Shown: piece after piece, positions 34,307-45,037 of the stretch
Position numbering within the stretch: the first letter of the stretch is position 1
Layout: each line of letters opens with the position of its first letter
Source of the DNA: Ophiobolus disseminans
Taxonomy: Eukaryota > Ascomycota > Dothideomycetes > Pleosporales > Phaeosphaeriaceae
Assembly (NCBI GenBank): GCA_010093685.1
Contig: MU006218.1
Coordinates: 1,924,933-1,988,932, forward strand
Reading direction: 5' to 3'
DNA: 64,000 nucleotides
Translations under genes and position numbers: made by a program
Notes under the pieces: generated by a model
The model's database searches: none
The model's input: the letters and a program-made list of their open reading frames with translations, nothing else
What the model was told of the DNA's origin: nothing

Positions 34307-34861
34307 CGTGTATTGGATGCGTGTAGGATTGAAGAAAAGATTCTAGCGACATTGTTGCGGCTTCTATAGCCCGTCCTATCATGCTTGCTAGGTAGCAATC
34401 TTTGCTCGGGTTTGTATGACCTGATCTTTGTCTTACGGAACAAGAGGTGTGATAACAAAGGCAAGCGGAATCAAGTCACTAAAGACGTGGGCGATTCTGA
34501 TTAGAATGTGATCTGGGATTAGTAACTCGAGCTGAGAGATGCAATCTGGCCTACCGATAGGCTAGACATTCAGTTTTAGTAGTTCTGCAGCGTCTAACGC
34601 GCCTAGAGCATTAAGTGCCTTAAGCTGAGCCTCCTGCTTACCGAATCTGCTGACATAGTCGCGCAAAATACCTTAGAAGTAGATAACAGATCCAAGTTCC
34701 GTACTGGCCGGCCACGAGGTGCATTTGGCCACGATTACATCTTGATGTAGTTGACGCGACGCAGATTACCATTGAGAGAAGTTACAAAACAATGGAAAAA
34801 CCATCGTGGCGGCTACCAAGCAACTAACAAGTACACAACACCAAAATCATAATTCCCTCTT
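34307..34861. other. Gap between family copies A and B, coding-like traces
   Basis: No intact gene. On the minus strand near 34560-34690 a short stretch reads like real helical protein (YVSRFGKQEAQLKALNALGA, then LDAAELLKLNV) before a stop, so a decayed gene or element may lie here. I cannot name it. Confidence 0.3.
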
Positions 34862-35476
34862 TTACGCAATTACCTTAAACCTCTGAGTTTCCGGCGTATC
34901 TCCAAGTGTCCTCACCTTATCCAAACTTCTCTTCTTGCTATCATTTCCCTCCATCTCATCCGGCTCAACCCTCTTAGTCTTCTCAATCCGAACTCTCCCA
35001 ACTTGGTCATCGATAGCATTCCGATCGTCAGGAGAAGGACCCTCAGTGTACATGTTCCACACGTCGTTGGGCGGAGCGCATATTTCCTCCCTCGTTTTCT
35101 CTTCTGGCTCCCAGTGCGACTGCTGGAACCAGCTTGCTAGCCATTGCGTGGGCAGCAACTCTCTTTCGTGAAAACGGTAAGCGGTTGTGACGCGATACTT
35201 CTCGTCTTCAAGCTTGACGGAGCTGACTCCAGGGTCAACGGTGGTGTCTGAACGACTTTCGTTCCTGACCTGGGCGATCAGGAGGTCATGTGCGCGGTTG
35301 TTCTTGTGATTGTCTCCGGGATAGATGAGTACTGCTTTCATGAAAGTGGGGCGAAAACCGAAGACGGATCGTTCCCAGGAGGCTCCGATATCCGGTCCTG
35401 CGCCTCGCGATGTTTGTAGTTCTGCGTTTCCTTTGTTAGTGATTCTTGTGACGGTACGTGGAGGGGAGGACTGCAC
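34862..35476 (-). pseudogene. HExxH family, short branch, copy B (C-terminal fragment)
   Basis: Open frame of 204 aa covering only the C-terminal half of the family. It starts just after where HExxH would lie (SWERSVFG..) and includes HDLLIAQV, KYRVTTAYRFHERE, LLPTQWLASWFQQSHW and APPNDVW. No HExxH, N-terminal motif or signal peptide. It is uninterrupted, so it could be a translated truncated product, but a 5'-truncated duplicate is simpler. The next copy lies 171 bp upstream in the direction of transcription. Confidence 0.65.
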
Positions 35477-35647
35477 TGCATTCGCTATCTGAGGTGGGGT
35501 GAGCTACATATATAGACCGCCGTACATAAGCTATCCCAACTCATACTAGAGTAGTTCTGGACAAGGCCTAGACCGTTACAATTCTTAATGGATGGGCAGA
35601 TGATTTCCCCATACATCATGTAACAGCATATGGTGCACACGGTCACA

Positions 35648-37285
35648 TTACACTACAATACATGATGAATATCGCCTCGAACTACCGCCAGGGTATTTAG
35701 TCTTTAGTCGTTGCAGCTCCGGGCCCTCCCCTTCTTCACTGATAGCATCAGCACGTCTCTTGTTTCCCTGCGGGGCCGCCTCCCCATCGCCTTTATTCTT
35801 GCTTTCGTCCTGTCCTGCAGCCTCTTCCTGTCCAACCTTAATCTCGACCTTCGCGATCTGTTCATCAACGGCAGCTCTGTCACCCGACCAGGGCACATAC
35901 GTGAACATCTTCCACGCGTTCTTCGGTGGTCCCATGATATCCTTTTCGGATCGACCCTCCGCTCAATGCGTTTTCTTGAACCAATTGGCTACCCACTGAG
36001 AAGGTAACAAATCCCTGATGTGATGAGAACAATTGGAAATAACTTCGTATTTGTCAGGACGCAGGTCCGCACCCACTACGCCATGCAACCAAAAAGGTAT
36101 GTACGATCAATGAACATTGATCATGGTGTGCGGAACAGTATATATCGTACAGGCCATGTCACGCGAGGCTACGCCTCGTTCACCCACGCCTGACAGTATT
36201 GACGATTGTTGTACTTCACTTTTGAGTGGTCAGAATCGTTCGTGGTTCCGGGTCGGTCGTACTTCTGCTCATATTCGGCAATGAGTAGGTTGCGGCCACT
36301 GGGGTCATTCACCTTGAGACCTTCTTCGGGGACTGCCATATCTATCAAAATGCTAAGCTCACCGCTAAGTGTGTATCGCTCCCAATTGTAGCCAGATTCT
36401 GGTATATTGTCTTTACGTTGTTGTTCATCGGCATCCTTCTTATCTAAATAGCAGTCATGTGGTGTTTCAAATCGATCGACGATTTTCGGTTTGGGGAACC
36501 AGTCAACGCAGTGTAGAATCTCATGAACCAATGTAGCAGCCAGAAGGAGGTTTGCGGCCAAACGAAGAGCTTTTCCTGCCGGTGGGTGTTCGGCTTGATT
36601 GATGGGGATCTGCTCGAAATATCCTGCAAAGAAGTCATTCAGAAGAATAGAGGGTGTCAGTTTCCCATCATTCTCAGCGGCCAATCTCCATCCTATCTCC
36701 TCGCCGTCGACTTGCCACGCCAAGTAGCCTTCCCGTAGCAAACAACCCATAAGTGCTACGGCTTGCCCTTTCTCAATGCTAGTTTCGGTATACGAGCTAG
36801 TCTTGCGTATGTATTGGGCACGGTTCTGCAGCTGCTCCTTGAATGGAAAGAACTCTGCCCATGGCATGTCATCCGGTGATGTGTCTGTAGCAAGAAAGGT
36901 CCATGTAACTGCTTTAGTGATCTCTTTAAGACGTCCTGTCTACTGTTCTTTCAGCTCAGCATCGCTAGGTCTCTCGCCTTCCTCCTTCCAATATTTTTGC
37001 TTTCCATTCGCGGTTGGGCACGGGGCATTTAGCATCTGGTGATAAAAGTACTCCAAGACTTTAGTGTCGGTGACAAAGAGGTTAGCGAGTTTGAGGCCAG
37101 GTTTCATGTTGCTGTATACTTTGTCGCTGATACCAGAGAACTTGGAGTGAGCAAAGAGCTCATGGATCGGGTTGTCAAGACTACAGGCGTAATCCTTTTC
37201 TTCAATCTTGAAGACTCCCATTGTTACGAGGCGGTCGATGAGTAAAGAACGGACATTATCGGCTGTACTAACGATGGCTCTACCA
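35648..37285 (-). pseudogene. HExxH family, short branch, copy C (broken)
   Basis: The longest minus-strand copy. The N-terminal part (GRAIVSTADNVRSLLIDRL, with no ATG at the expected start) leads to NPIHELF..F..YSNMKPGLKLA. TAG at 36940 interrupts. The frame then continues to LAATLVHEILHCVDWF with an intact HEILH, and GYNWERYTL with a Glu where the intact gene has its candidate third ligand. It stops at TAG 36169-36171. After about 70 bp of disturbed sequence another frame resumes with DKYEVISNCSHHIRD, LLPSQWVANWFKKTH and TGA at 35963-35965 exactly where the conserved Trp of HW is expected. The tail ends at 35648. No full product is possible. Confidence 0.72.
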
Positions 37286-37506
37286 TTTCTAGACGAAGTT
37301 GGTTGAACAGGGAGACAGCGGATTGCTCTAGCTTTATGGCAGATCCTTGTGATCTTGCTTGCTCACAGTTAAAATTCACCATGCGCTCATTACTGCAAAA
37401 CAAACGTTGTTAGTTTAGCAAAAGGATTGCTCAGCAGTCGTCCAACACCCAAATCGACACGGGAGCGGCTGCCACCTGAACAAAAGAAGTGTAGATTAGA
37501 CGCTAA

Positions 37507-39007
37507 CTATAGGCTTACTTCACTCGTATTACTACTCCGCACCTTCGATGTCTTCGGACCAAACTCGTCCAAGTGCACGAGCGACGTCTCATCGCTCTCA
37601 CCATGTTGTACCGCAAACGACTTCGTGTACGTGATGGCGTGCGGATCGGGGATCGAGCTCTGTTTCTTTCCAATGCCGCTCCTGACGGCACTTGCGCCAC
37701 CCATGCCTTGACTACGGCTGCCGTACTTGTTGTACATTGGTTGCGAGGTGCCCTGTGTGGAGCCGAGGATCTTGGGAAACAGGCGGACGAGGATAACACG
37801 TAGAGCGGGCATACAGGAGCAAATGATGCCGACGTTGATTTCGATACCGGACCAGTTGATCACGTCGGTTTGGTCCCAGGTGGGGTTGTTTGAGGCAGCG
37901 AAGTGGACGAGTGATTGCAGGCGCAGGCCGGACACGACTGTGACACTGATCTCCGTTAAATCTGGACTTAGAGGTACCACCGGAACACTTACAATGTGCC
38001 GACAAAGAACATCATCGCCACGCTGACCTTCTTGCGCCATGAAAGTTGAAGTTGGAGGACTTCAAAAAGCGGCAAAGCCAGCATCCAGACATCCAGCACA
38101 ATGCTAATAATTGCATTCGACCAAGCAAGCGCATTGATATTCACGCATTTCCCGTGTCCCTCCTTATCCCACGAGGTCCAGTAGTAGCTGATCGGCTGAC
38201 ACTGGAAGATCGACGTGACCACGAACGCCAAACCCCAAAGCACGTTGAAAGCAACAGTCGCCCATAGTAATTGTCGTATAACTGGCTTCGGGAAGATTCG
38301 AAGAAAGAAAAACAGTAGCGTGAGCTTGAGCAGCGCGATCTGTAAGAAGTAGAGAACCTCGAGTACGTAAAGATATCGCACAAAGTTGGTGATGTGGTCG
38401 AACGGGACAGCCCAGATATCCATGCCAAGTCCGTTGGGAACGATGCCTCTGTCGATGATAATGGTCGATGGCAGGCCTGCAAACAAGACTGCCAACACGG
38501 AGTAATCGTCCCAGCCGAGTTCGCCAAGCGAGTACACAGCTTTATAGATGATCCTAGACATCACGCAGGCGGCTGAGATGACACCGAGGACGATGTTGGA
38601 GATTCGGATGTCGTTTTCTTTTGAGCGAACGGGGGCGTGACACAGTGTCGCGGTGAGGTTTTTTGTGGCTGGGTTGTTGTGTTAGCTAGAGTACCAGAGT
38701 GTGCTGTCGGGCCTCTTACTTAGACTCTGCCGGAGAGTGCAAGACTGAAGCACGCATCCCTCCACATCACCTTGCAGTTTGGCATTGGTGCAAACACAGG
38801 TGGTATTCGTGGTTTGACAAGGTGAGTCTTTTATGGCGGTCGACAGACATGTTTGCTATGATCGTTAGCCAGGGTTCTCCGACTTGGGTCGATTCCACAT
38901 ACCGCGCACTTGGGAAGCTGCTGGATCGCTGCACTCAGGCCGGTCCCTTGCGCGAATCCGATCGGAACCCATGTCAAGATCGGTAGTAGTAGATACAGCG
39001 GCCTCAT
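37507..39007 (-). CDS. CFEM-containing Pth11-like seven-TM receptor
   Basis: Fungal-specific GPCR-like membrane protein; the family includes Magnaporthe Pth11, which senses surface cues. Four exons on the minus strand (39007-38903, 38855-38720, 38668-37993, 37945-37507) give 451 aa. A signal peptide (MRPLYLLLPILTWVPIGFAQ) precedes a CFEM domain whose cysteines are completed by splicing: PKCA|QTCLSTAIKDSPC, TTNTTCVCTN, then GCVLQSCTLRQSL. Seven TM segments follow, with the family signatures LGWDDYSVL, GLGMDIW, LTLLFFFLRIFP, FQCQPISYYW, CVNINALAWSNA and VGTF|VTVVSGLRLQSL. The cytoplasmic tail is Ser-rich. Junctions and frames agree throughout, so confidence is high for structure and family; the ligand is unknown. 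Confidence 0.93.
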
Positions 39008-42000
39008 CGTGTTTGCTCGTGCCCGCACGCAACCGTCATGGGATTGAGACTCGTATGACAACTCCTATAACAGCCCTGATAGATGGCAGTCCTTCGTCCA
39101 GGCTGAGGGCGTCAAGGTGTTGTGAGACGTTGGAAATTATTGACAGCTGCCAGTATCCCTATTAGGGACCAGCAGGGGAGTGTCATTAATATGGACATTC
39201 TGTTCCATATGGTAAGCGAGTAGCTCGACTAAGTTACTGGGGCCGCCGGTGTGGCGTTGAATGACTAGAGACGAGTATAAAAAGTGGGCACCAAGAGCTT
39301 CTAGTGCCGCCACTCTACGGTCCCATATCTTCCGTGCCAGACTGCAGTGTCGCGGCAGAGACGATCCCTGTATATGCACTTGGGCCCTGACACTAGCTCT
39401 GCAGTTAGCAATTCAGTCCAATCACGATGGATGAACACGAGCAGAAAGTTGGGATTGCGAAGATGCCCCGGACCATCTCAAACTCGCCATGGCGCAACGA
39501 GTTGCTCACGCTATCATGGGGCTTTCAGGGGTCGCTACGTTTCGGGTAGAACAAGGTGTGCCTGGCGTAAGTTTCCAGAAGCTCCACACTATGCAAGAGC
39601 CGTTGTACGACGTGCATGTTCTCTCTCCGCACAGCAGATCATCATATGAAGCCGCGGCCCATAAATTCGTTCACGTGAAGTCGGCATTCTAGCATGGCTA
39701 GACGAGACTGCACTTCATGAGCACCAGCCCTCTCGTAAAGATGCCGGCACACCTTCTCGTGGTTCGGAGTTTGTCGTGTAGTGTGGTGGTCTTGACTCGG
39801 AAAGGCAGGAATTCCTGGGTCGCTAGTTTAGGTAGCATGATGCAGGCGCATTGACCAGCGCTTAACTTTAGACTCCTCCACCCATTTCCTCTCGCCGAGT
39901 TCCCAGCGCGATCGTCAGCGCGCGCGCAACTGCCACATGGCAATCACGCTCTTTCTGCTGTCGTCGATCATGTTCGTTGGCTTTTGCGTCGACCGTGTCG
40001 TGCAGGCATGCTCGGATCATTCCTCGCCGATCTCAGCACCACGGCAAGTCCCACAGTCGCTCGCGTCCTCAACTCGACAATTCGAACTCTGTGTCATATC
40101 TCAGGCGAAGGAGGGCGCTGACAAACACCGAAATTGCAGCTTAAAGGAGTGAAACACATCAAGAGGCAACGGTTCCTAGATCCGGAAAGGATTCCGCGCC
40201 TGCGAAGACACATCCTCGGTAACATCGACATTCGCCTCGCACGAGAGTTTTGTAGTCGGGCGATTCCGCCATGTCTTCTTTCTCGCCCAAGCTGCTACGC
40301 CACTCTGACCATTTGGCAGTACGCGCGTCTGCGGCACTTGATTGAATGTTGTCACTTGAAGGGCGTGATACGGCAGCAATTCGCACGCCGGAATGGAAGT
40401 GCCGGAGTTCTTTAGCTACAAACGCCATCGACCGGAAATGAGCTTCGAGGCCCAACCAAGATGCGGGTTGACGCGAGATTCGAACGGCTTTCCAGCTTTA
40501 CAGGGTTAAAGCGAAACACGACCCTATTAACTCTATCCATCTAGCAACCACAGTCACCACGGTCACGAACTCAGGAGACGGTGCAAATAATTCATGTTGT
40601 TACGACTCTCTTGGATGTTGATTGACGTTATTGGGATGCCTTGGCCCACTTGTCATCCCTCGGGCGATCACGGCCATAGCTCTCAATCGGTATCGTGGAA
40701 CTGATTCATGCTGCAATCCCATTTCCTGGAGGATCGACGAACCCGACCGATGCGATCTCATGATTGTTGCTGGGCAAAACAGACGGTCCGACTCAGCGCT
40801 AGCATGAATCGCATTCGACATGACAAGACTTGTTCCGCTCACACCTCATTCACTAATCCATACGATCTACATTCAACCCCAAACTACTGCCACTACATCC
40901 TACTTTTTTTGGTTCGGCAACTTACGTTCCAAGGCAACATCCGACCACACCTAAACCGTATCCACGGCTGCATCAGCGCACGCAGCACCATTACTTTAGA
41001 CCCAAACCTTAACCCGCCCTCGGTACCAAGTCTCGCTACAGCCCAAACCTATACATGAACCCGAGCACGGCACTTCACAAGCCACACCACACAGCCAGTA
41101 GCGTAACCACGCAGCACGAGCCGACGAATAGAGTTTCCCTACCTGTCTTGAGAACCGGTCAACTTTTGTATTCAAAACCCTGGCGTAGACCGCTTGGCCC
41201 AGGACGACCCTATGATCTACACCGACCTCAAAGTACCGACATATACCCATCAGTCGCTGCATGCACGCACTAAACACATGGCTCATGCCGATGCACTCAG
41301 TCAATGCGCTGGAGAATATGTGCCGACGTGCAGATTGTCACACCTGCTAATGCTCCGCGTACCCCAGATTCGCCGAGCTTGAGCGCATGCTCTGAGACAC
41401 TTTCACACTACATTTAAAACCATGTTCACAACTGGGCATGGTACCATTATCGCCAAAGCAAATGCGACTCGATCATGCTTCGTCAAGCTTCTTGGTTGGC
41501 ATATCGTTGAGGGCTTGTGGTGAGGTACAAAAGTACTGATGTGTGCTAGGTAAGCTTGCTGTGCAATAGCTTTTACTTGATGCCGCAGCGCACGCAGTTG
41601 GCGATCAGAGTTAGCCTTGGCGAGCTGGATGCAGAAATTGGTATCGTTTGGGTAAACAGTCGATACAATGCAGTATCACGCGCTTCCCCTTTGGTCTGCC
41701 TGTGCGGTGTGCTTTTCAAGGTTTGCATGCATTCCTTGTACCACTCCCTTGAAGATAGTAGTATGAAGCAGTCGAACCGTACTCGGATGCGTTCTCGTTT
41801 TGCTAGTTCGTCGTTAGTGCACTATTATTCCGTGTGGGGGAGTACAGTTGTCTCAGCCCTTACCATGACCGGCCGTAGTCCAACCTCAAGCCCAGCTATT
41901 CGACACCACACCTCGTTTGTGAATACGGACGCGTGGCGTGACTTTCTCGGTCTTACCTAGGTCTGGAGACCTTGCAAAGATACGGCTCAGACTTGGTCCG

Positions 42001-43088
42001 CGCCAGAGGCCGGATAGGTGAGAATATGCTTCTGCAGAACTTCATTCTTATGCTTCTGCAACGCACTGTATTTGGCATAGAGCTGGGTGTGATGAAAACA
42101 CACTCGTTGCTTGATCTCTTCAGACCCAATCCATACTCGAAGCGAATCATGAAACCTCATTTTTTTCTGCTAACTGCACAGTACAAGACTAGTCCTGCTA
42201 TATGCCATTTCTTTCCAAGGTCGTTCTGTGCGCGATGGCGATGGAGATTTCAAGATGTAGGTATACCTGGGCGTATAAACGTTTAGCCTGTAACAGCTCA
42301 TGAATTTTGTGTTAGATGTGAGATTGAGACGGCAGTGTATACCGTGGCGATCGCAAATTTCCACTATATGGAGTGAGGAATTGAAAAGAGTGGGGGTGTC
42401 GCTCCTTGAATGGGTGTGGTTGCCAAGCTTTTGGGTTGATTACTAAGCAAATCCCTCATTCGTTATCATTCAAGGCTTAAAGCGCGTATGTTGACAGCTG
42501 TATTTTTTATAGAAATTCAGCAGCTTAAAATTGTTTTCGAGGACATTTGAGCTCTTTATTCAATTCTATGTAACAGGACACGAGTCCCTACAGAATTTGG
42601 TGTCCACTTATTATGCGGACCAACGGCGACGGGGACCGAGGGGCGTTGGGTTCCCCTGTGGCGCGCGCGCTAATTCATCGTTCTTGAACACAAACACCAT
42701 TGTAGTGTGCGAAATCTGTCCTGATATTTTGAAGTCGTTTGCAGTGCATCACACCCACGGAGAGCTTGTAGCATCTAGGGTCCACAATCGCCATTGACGA
42801 TCCAGTTCAAGTACAAGACCAATATGCACAACATTCGAGTATGGAACCCTTATGCGTATTTTCCACTCTGCTAGGCAGACGTACCAGTCGTTTGGATGCC
42901 AAGCGTGGTTGAGGCGGGTGAGGGGGCGGATGTAAGTGGCACGGTTCGCCTTGCCCAGATGCGCGCCCCAGCTTCAGAAATTCAGCCCGCGCCCCTTTGA
43001 CGACATCAACGAACACGTCTCCACCAACATGCCCTAGAGGCTTCACCAAAGTTTACATTGCGCTCATTATCCATCCCTCATTCACATC
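39008..43088. other. 4-kb intergenic region, no gene supported
   Basis: The longest gene-free stretch. Open frames exist (up to about 134 codons near 41556-41960) but none shows a signal peptide, domain or splice-consistent extension. A tRNA-like T-loop word (GTTCGAAT on the minus strand near 40475) lacks matching stems. No TIR-bounded element seen. It may be regulatory, heavily decayed, or hold unrecognised short genes. Confidence 0.4.
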
Positions 43089-44396
43089 ATGTCCTCTGCA
43101 CTACGCAGCCTGAAGGGCGGCAGCCTGCTGCCCAAGATACTGGTTGGGGTGCTCATCATTGGCATCTTCTTCCAGCTACAATGGTCGTCGTCGTCGTCGT
43201 CAACGCCAGCAGCAGTACGAAAGCCCGCCGCAGAACCCGTGTCTACCACGCCGGATGACGGATCCCACCGAAACTGGTTCGAAGATGCTAAAAAAGCCAA
43301 CCAGATTGAGGACGAGACAAGTACGCCGCCCGAGTACTTCAACGACAAACCCGCAAAGGCATCGGCCCATGCGGAGACACCGAAGCCCACACCCGCCGCA
43401 GCCTCGGATGCGCACGACTACTCCAAGACATTCGTCTCATACGGCCCCACAAAATGCCTCCCCGAGTTTACCGACAAGATGAAGGCCGCTGCAATCGAGC
43501 GCAACCACACGTGCGCCAAATACGCGCCCTTCACCGTCCAAGAATCGCGTCGCGTGGCATTCGCCGGCATCACAACCGGAAAGCCCGTCGAGGCGTACCA
43601 GCGTGCAATTGCCTCGCAGATGTTCGCAGCCGCCGTGCAGGGGACGTCCGCCCACATACTCTGCGACCAGCTGTTCGACAGCACGTGGAACAAGATTGCC
43701 TTTCTGCTCAACCTCGTCATGAACGAGATGCTGAAGCCCGCTAACGAGCGCCTGGAGTGGATCATGTGGATCGACCGCGACGCCATCATCCTCGACCCCT
43801 GCCGCCCGCTCTCGTCCTTCCTGCCCCCCAACACGCCCGATTTCGACGATGTTAACCTGATCACGAACAACGACGCCCTGGGACTCAACAACGGCGTCTT
43901 CCTTTTCAAGGTCAGCGACTGGGCCACAAACTACTTCAACGCCGTGCTCGCATTCCGCTACTTCCGCCCGGACGAGCAGCTCACCCAGGCCGAGCAGTCC
44001 GGCATGGACCGCATCATGCACGAGGACAAGTTCAAAAAGGGCTTCGTCCGCGTCCCCTGGTACTGGTTCAACGCCTACCCCGACGAGGACGACAGCGTCA
44101 ACAAGTACCGCGAGGGCCGCGAGACGGAGGACCTCGAGTGGTTCCGCGCGCGCAAGGGCGACTACGTGGTGCACTTTGCGGGCGATGACGGGCGCTCTGG
44201 CCGCATGCCCGACTGGGAGAATATGATCGAGGAGGTGGGCAATGTGTACGAGAAGAAGGAGCAGCAGCGCGACGTCACCAAGGAGGTGGAGAAGTACTGG
44301 CAGAGCTGGAAGGCGGGTTCTTTGACCGAGCACCAGATTACGGGCGAGAAGTGGCGCGAGGAGAATGTGGAGGGCAAGAATAAGAAGGAGGGTTGA
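43089..44396 (+). CDS. GT34 glycosyltransferase (GMA12/MNN10 family)
   Basis: Golgi type II membrane glycosyltransferase adding alpha-linked galactose or mannose to N-glycans. Intronless, 435 aa. A short cytoplasmic N-terminus and TM anchor (ILVGVLIIGIFFQLQW) are followed by a Ser/Pro-rich stem, then the catalytic domain: RVAFAGITTGKP, FDSTWNKIAFLLNLV, the metal-binding DxD at residues 229-231 (WIMWIDRDAII), LNNGVFLFK and GDYVVHFAG. All match the Glyco_transf_34 pattern. Codon use is strongly GC-biased at third positions, compatible with good expression. Yeast Mnn10/Mnn11 or S. pombe Gma12 are the closest functional models; donor sugar cannot be told. Confidence 0.93.
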   Translation: MSSALRSLKGGSLLPKILVGVLIIGIFFQLQWSSSSSSTPAAVRKPAAEPVSTTPDDGSHRNWFEDAKKANQIEDETSTPPEYFNDKPAKASAHAETPKPTPAAASDAHDYSKTFVSYGPTKCLPEFTDKMKAAAIERNHTCAKYAPFTVQESRRVAFAGITTGKPVEAYQRAIASQMFAAAVQGTSAHILCDQLFDSTWNKIAFLLNLVMNEMLKPANERLEWIMWIDRDAIILDPCRPLSSFLPPNTPDFDDVNLITNNDALGLNNGVFLFKVSDWATNYFNAVLAFRYFRPDEQLTQAEQSGMDRIMHEDKFKKGFVRVPWYWFNAYPDEDDSVNKYREGRETEDLEWFRARKGDYVVHFAGDDGRSGRMPDWENMIEEVGNVYEKKEQQRDVTKEVEKYWQSWKAGSLTEHQITGEKWREENVEGKNKKEG

Positions 44397-45037
44397 GTAG
44401 ACGGGCATTGCATTGGTGGTGTTGGGTTTCTTCTTTGCATATTGTCTAATGATACCAAAGACTATCGTTTTTTACCACGTTTCTTCTGCGCTACAACCTG
44501 CGATGTCGTTTTGGGATTATTATCAACCACAACAACCCACGCAGATATCGCCTCTTGCAGCATCGCAGACACGCAGGATGCTGGATAACTCACAGACAAC
44601 CCCAAGATCCAATCTGGAGTCACAAGAAAACTCATGAATATACCACGTATCTAGGTAAGTGCAACCCACCAAAACCATCTCTCATCACTAGCTGGGCTAA
44701 CAATGTCGAAAGAGAAGCCGCGCATACACCAGATCGAAAAGCAAACACTGCAGTCCGTATAGCCCGTGTAAAGCATACAAGCATCATTTCCATGCTGATC
44801 TCTTACCTATCCCCTGCATTTCGCGTTTGTCATCGCTCTCGCATCTCATTCGTGCCTGCTGCAATCAGCGTCTGCATGCACCCCCGCGGTCATGCATGCA
44901 CGCCCTTATCACCAAGGAACTCATATTGGGTGATGCACCAGCTTTTGCAAACAATACCCCAACATCGGTACAAAATTCAAGCTCGCTTTCCTCAGCACCG
45001 CACTCCACGCACCATATACCAGCCACCATCGCTCGAG
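44397..45037. other. Intergenic, no gene seen
   Basis: 3' region of the GT34 gene and promoter of the P450 gene. The P450 frame is open upstream of its ATG without P450 character, so I place the start at 45038. Confidence 0.4.

Noticed and set aside
40455..40560. tRNA-like word (GTTCGAAT on the minus strand)
   Set aside because: The five bases on either side of the T-loop do not pair and no acceptor or D-arm could be built.
43437..44408. 323-codon minus-strand open frame, Leu/Val-rich
   Set aside because: Antisense shadow of the GT34 gene, which has all family motifs.
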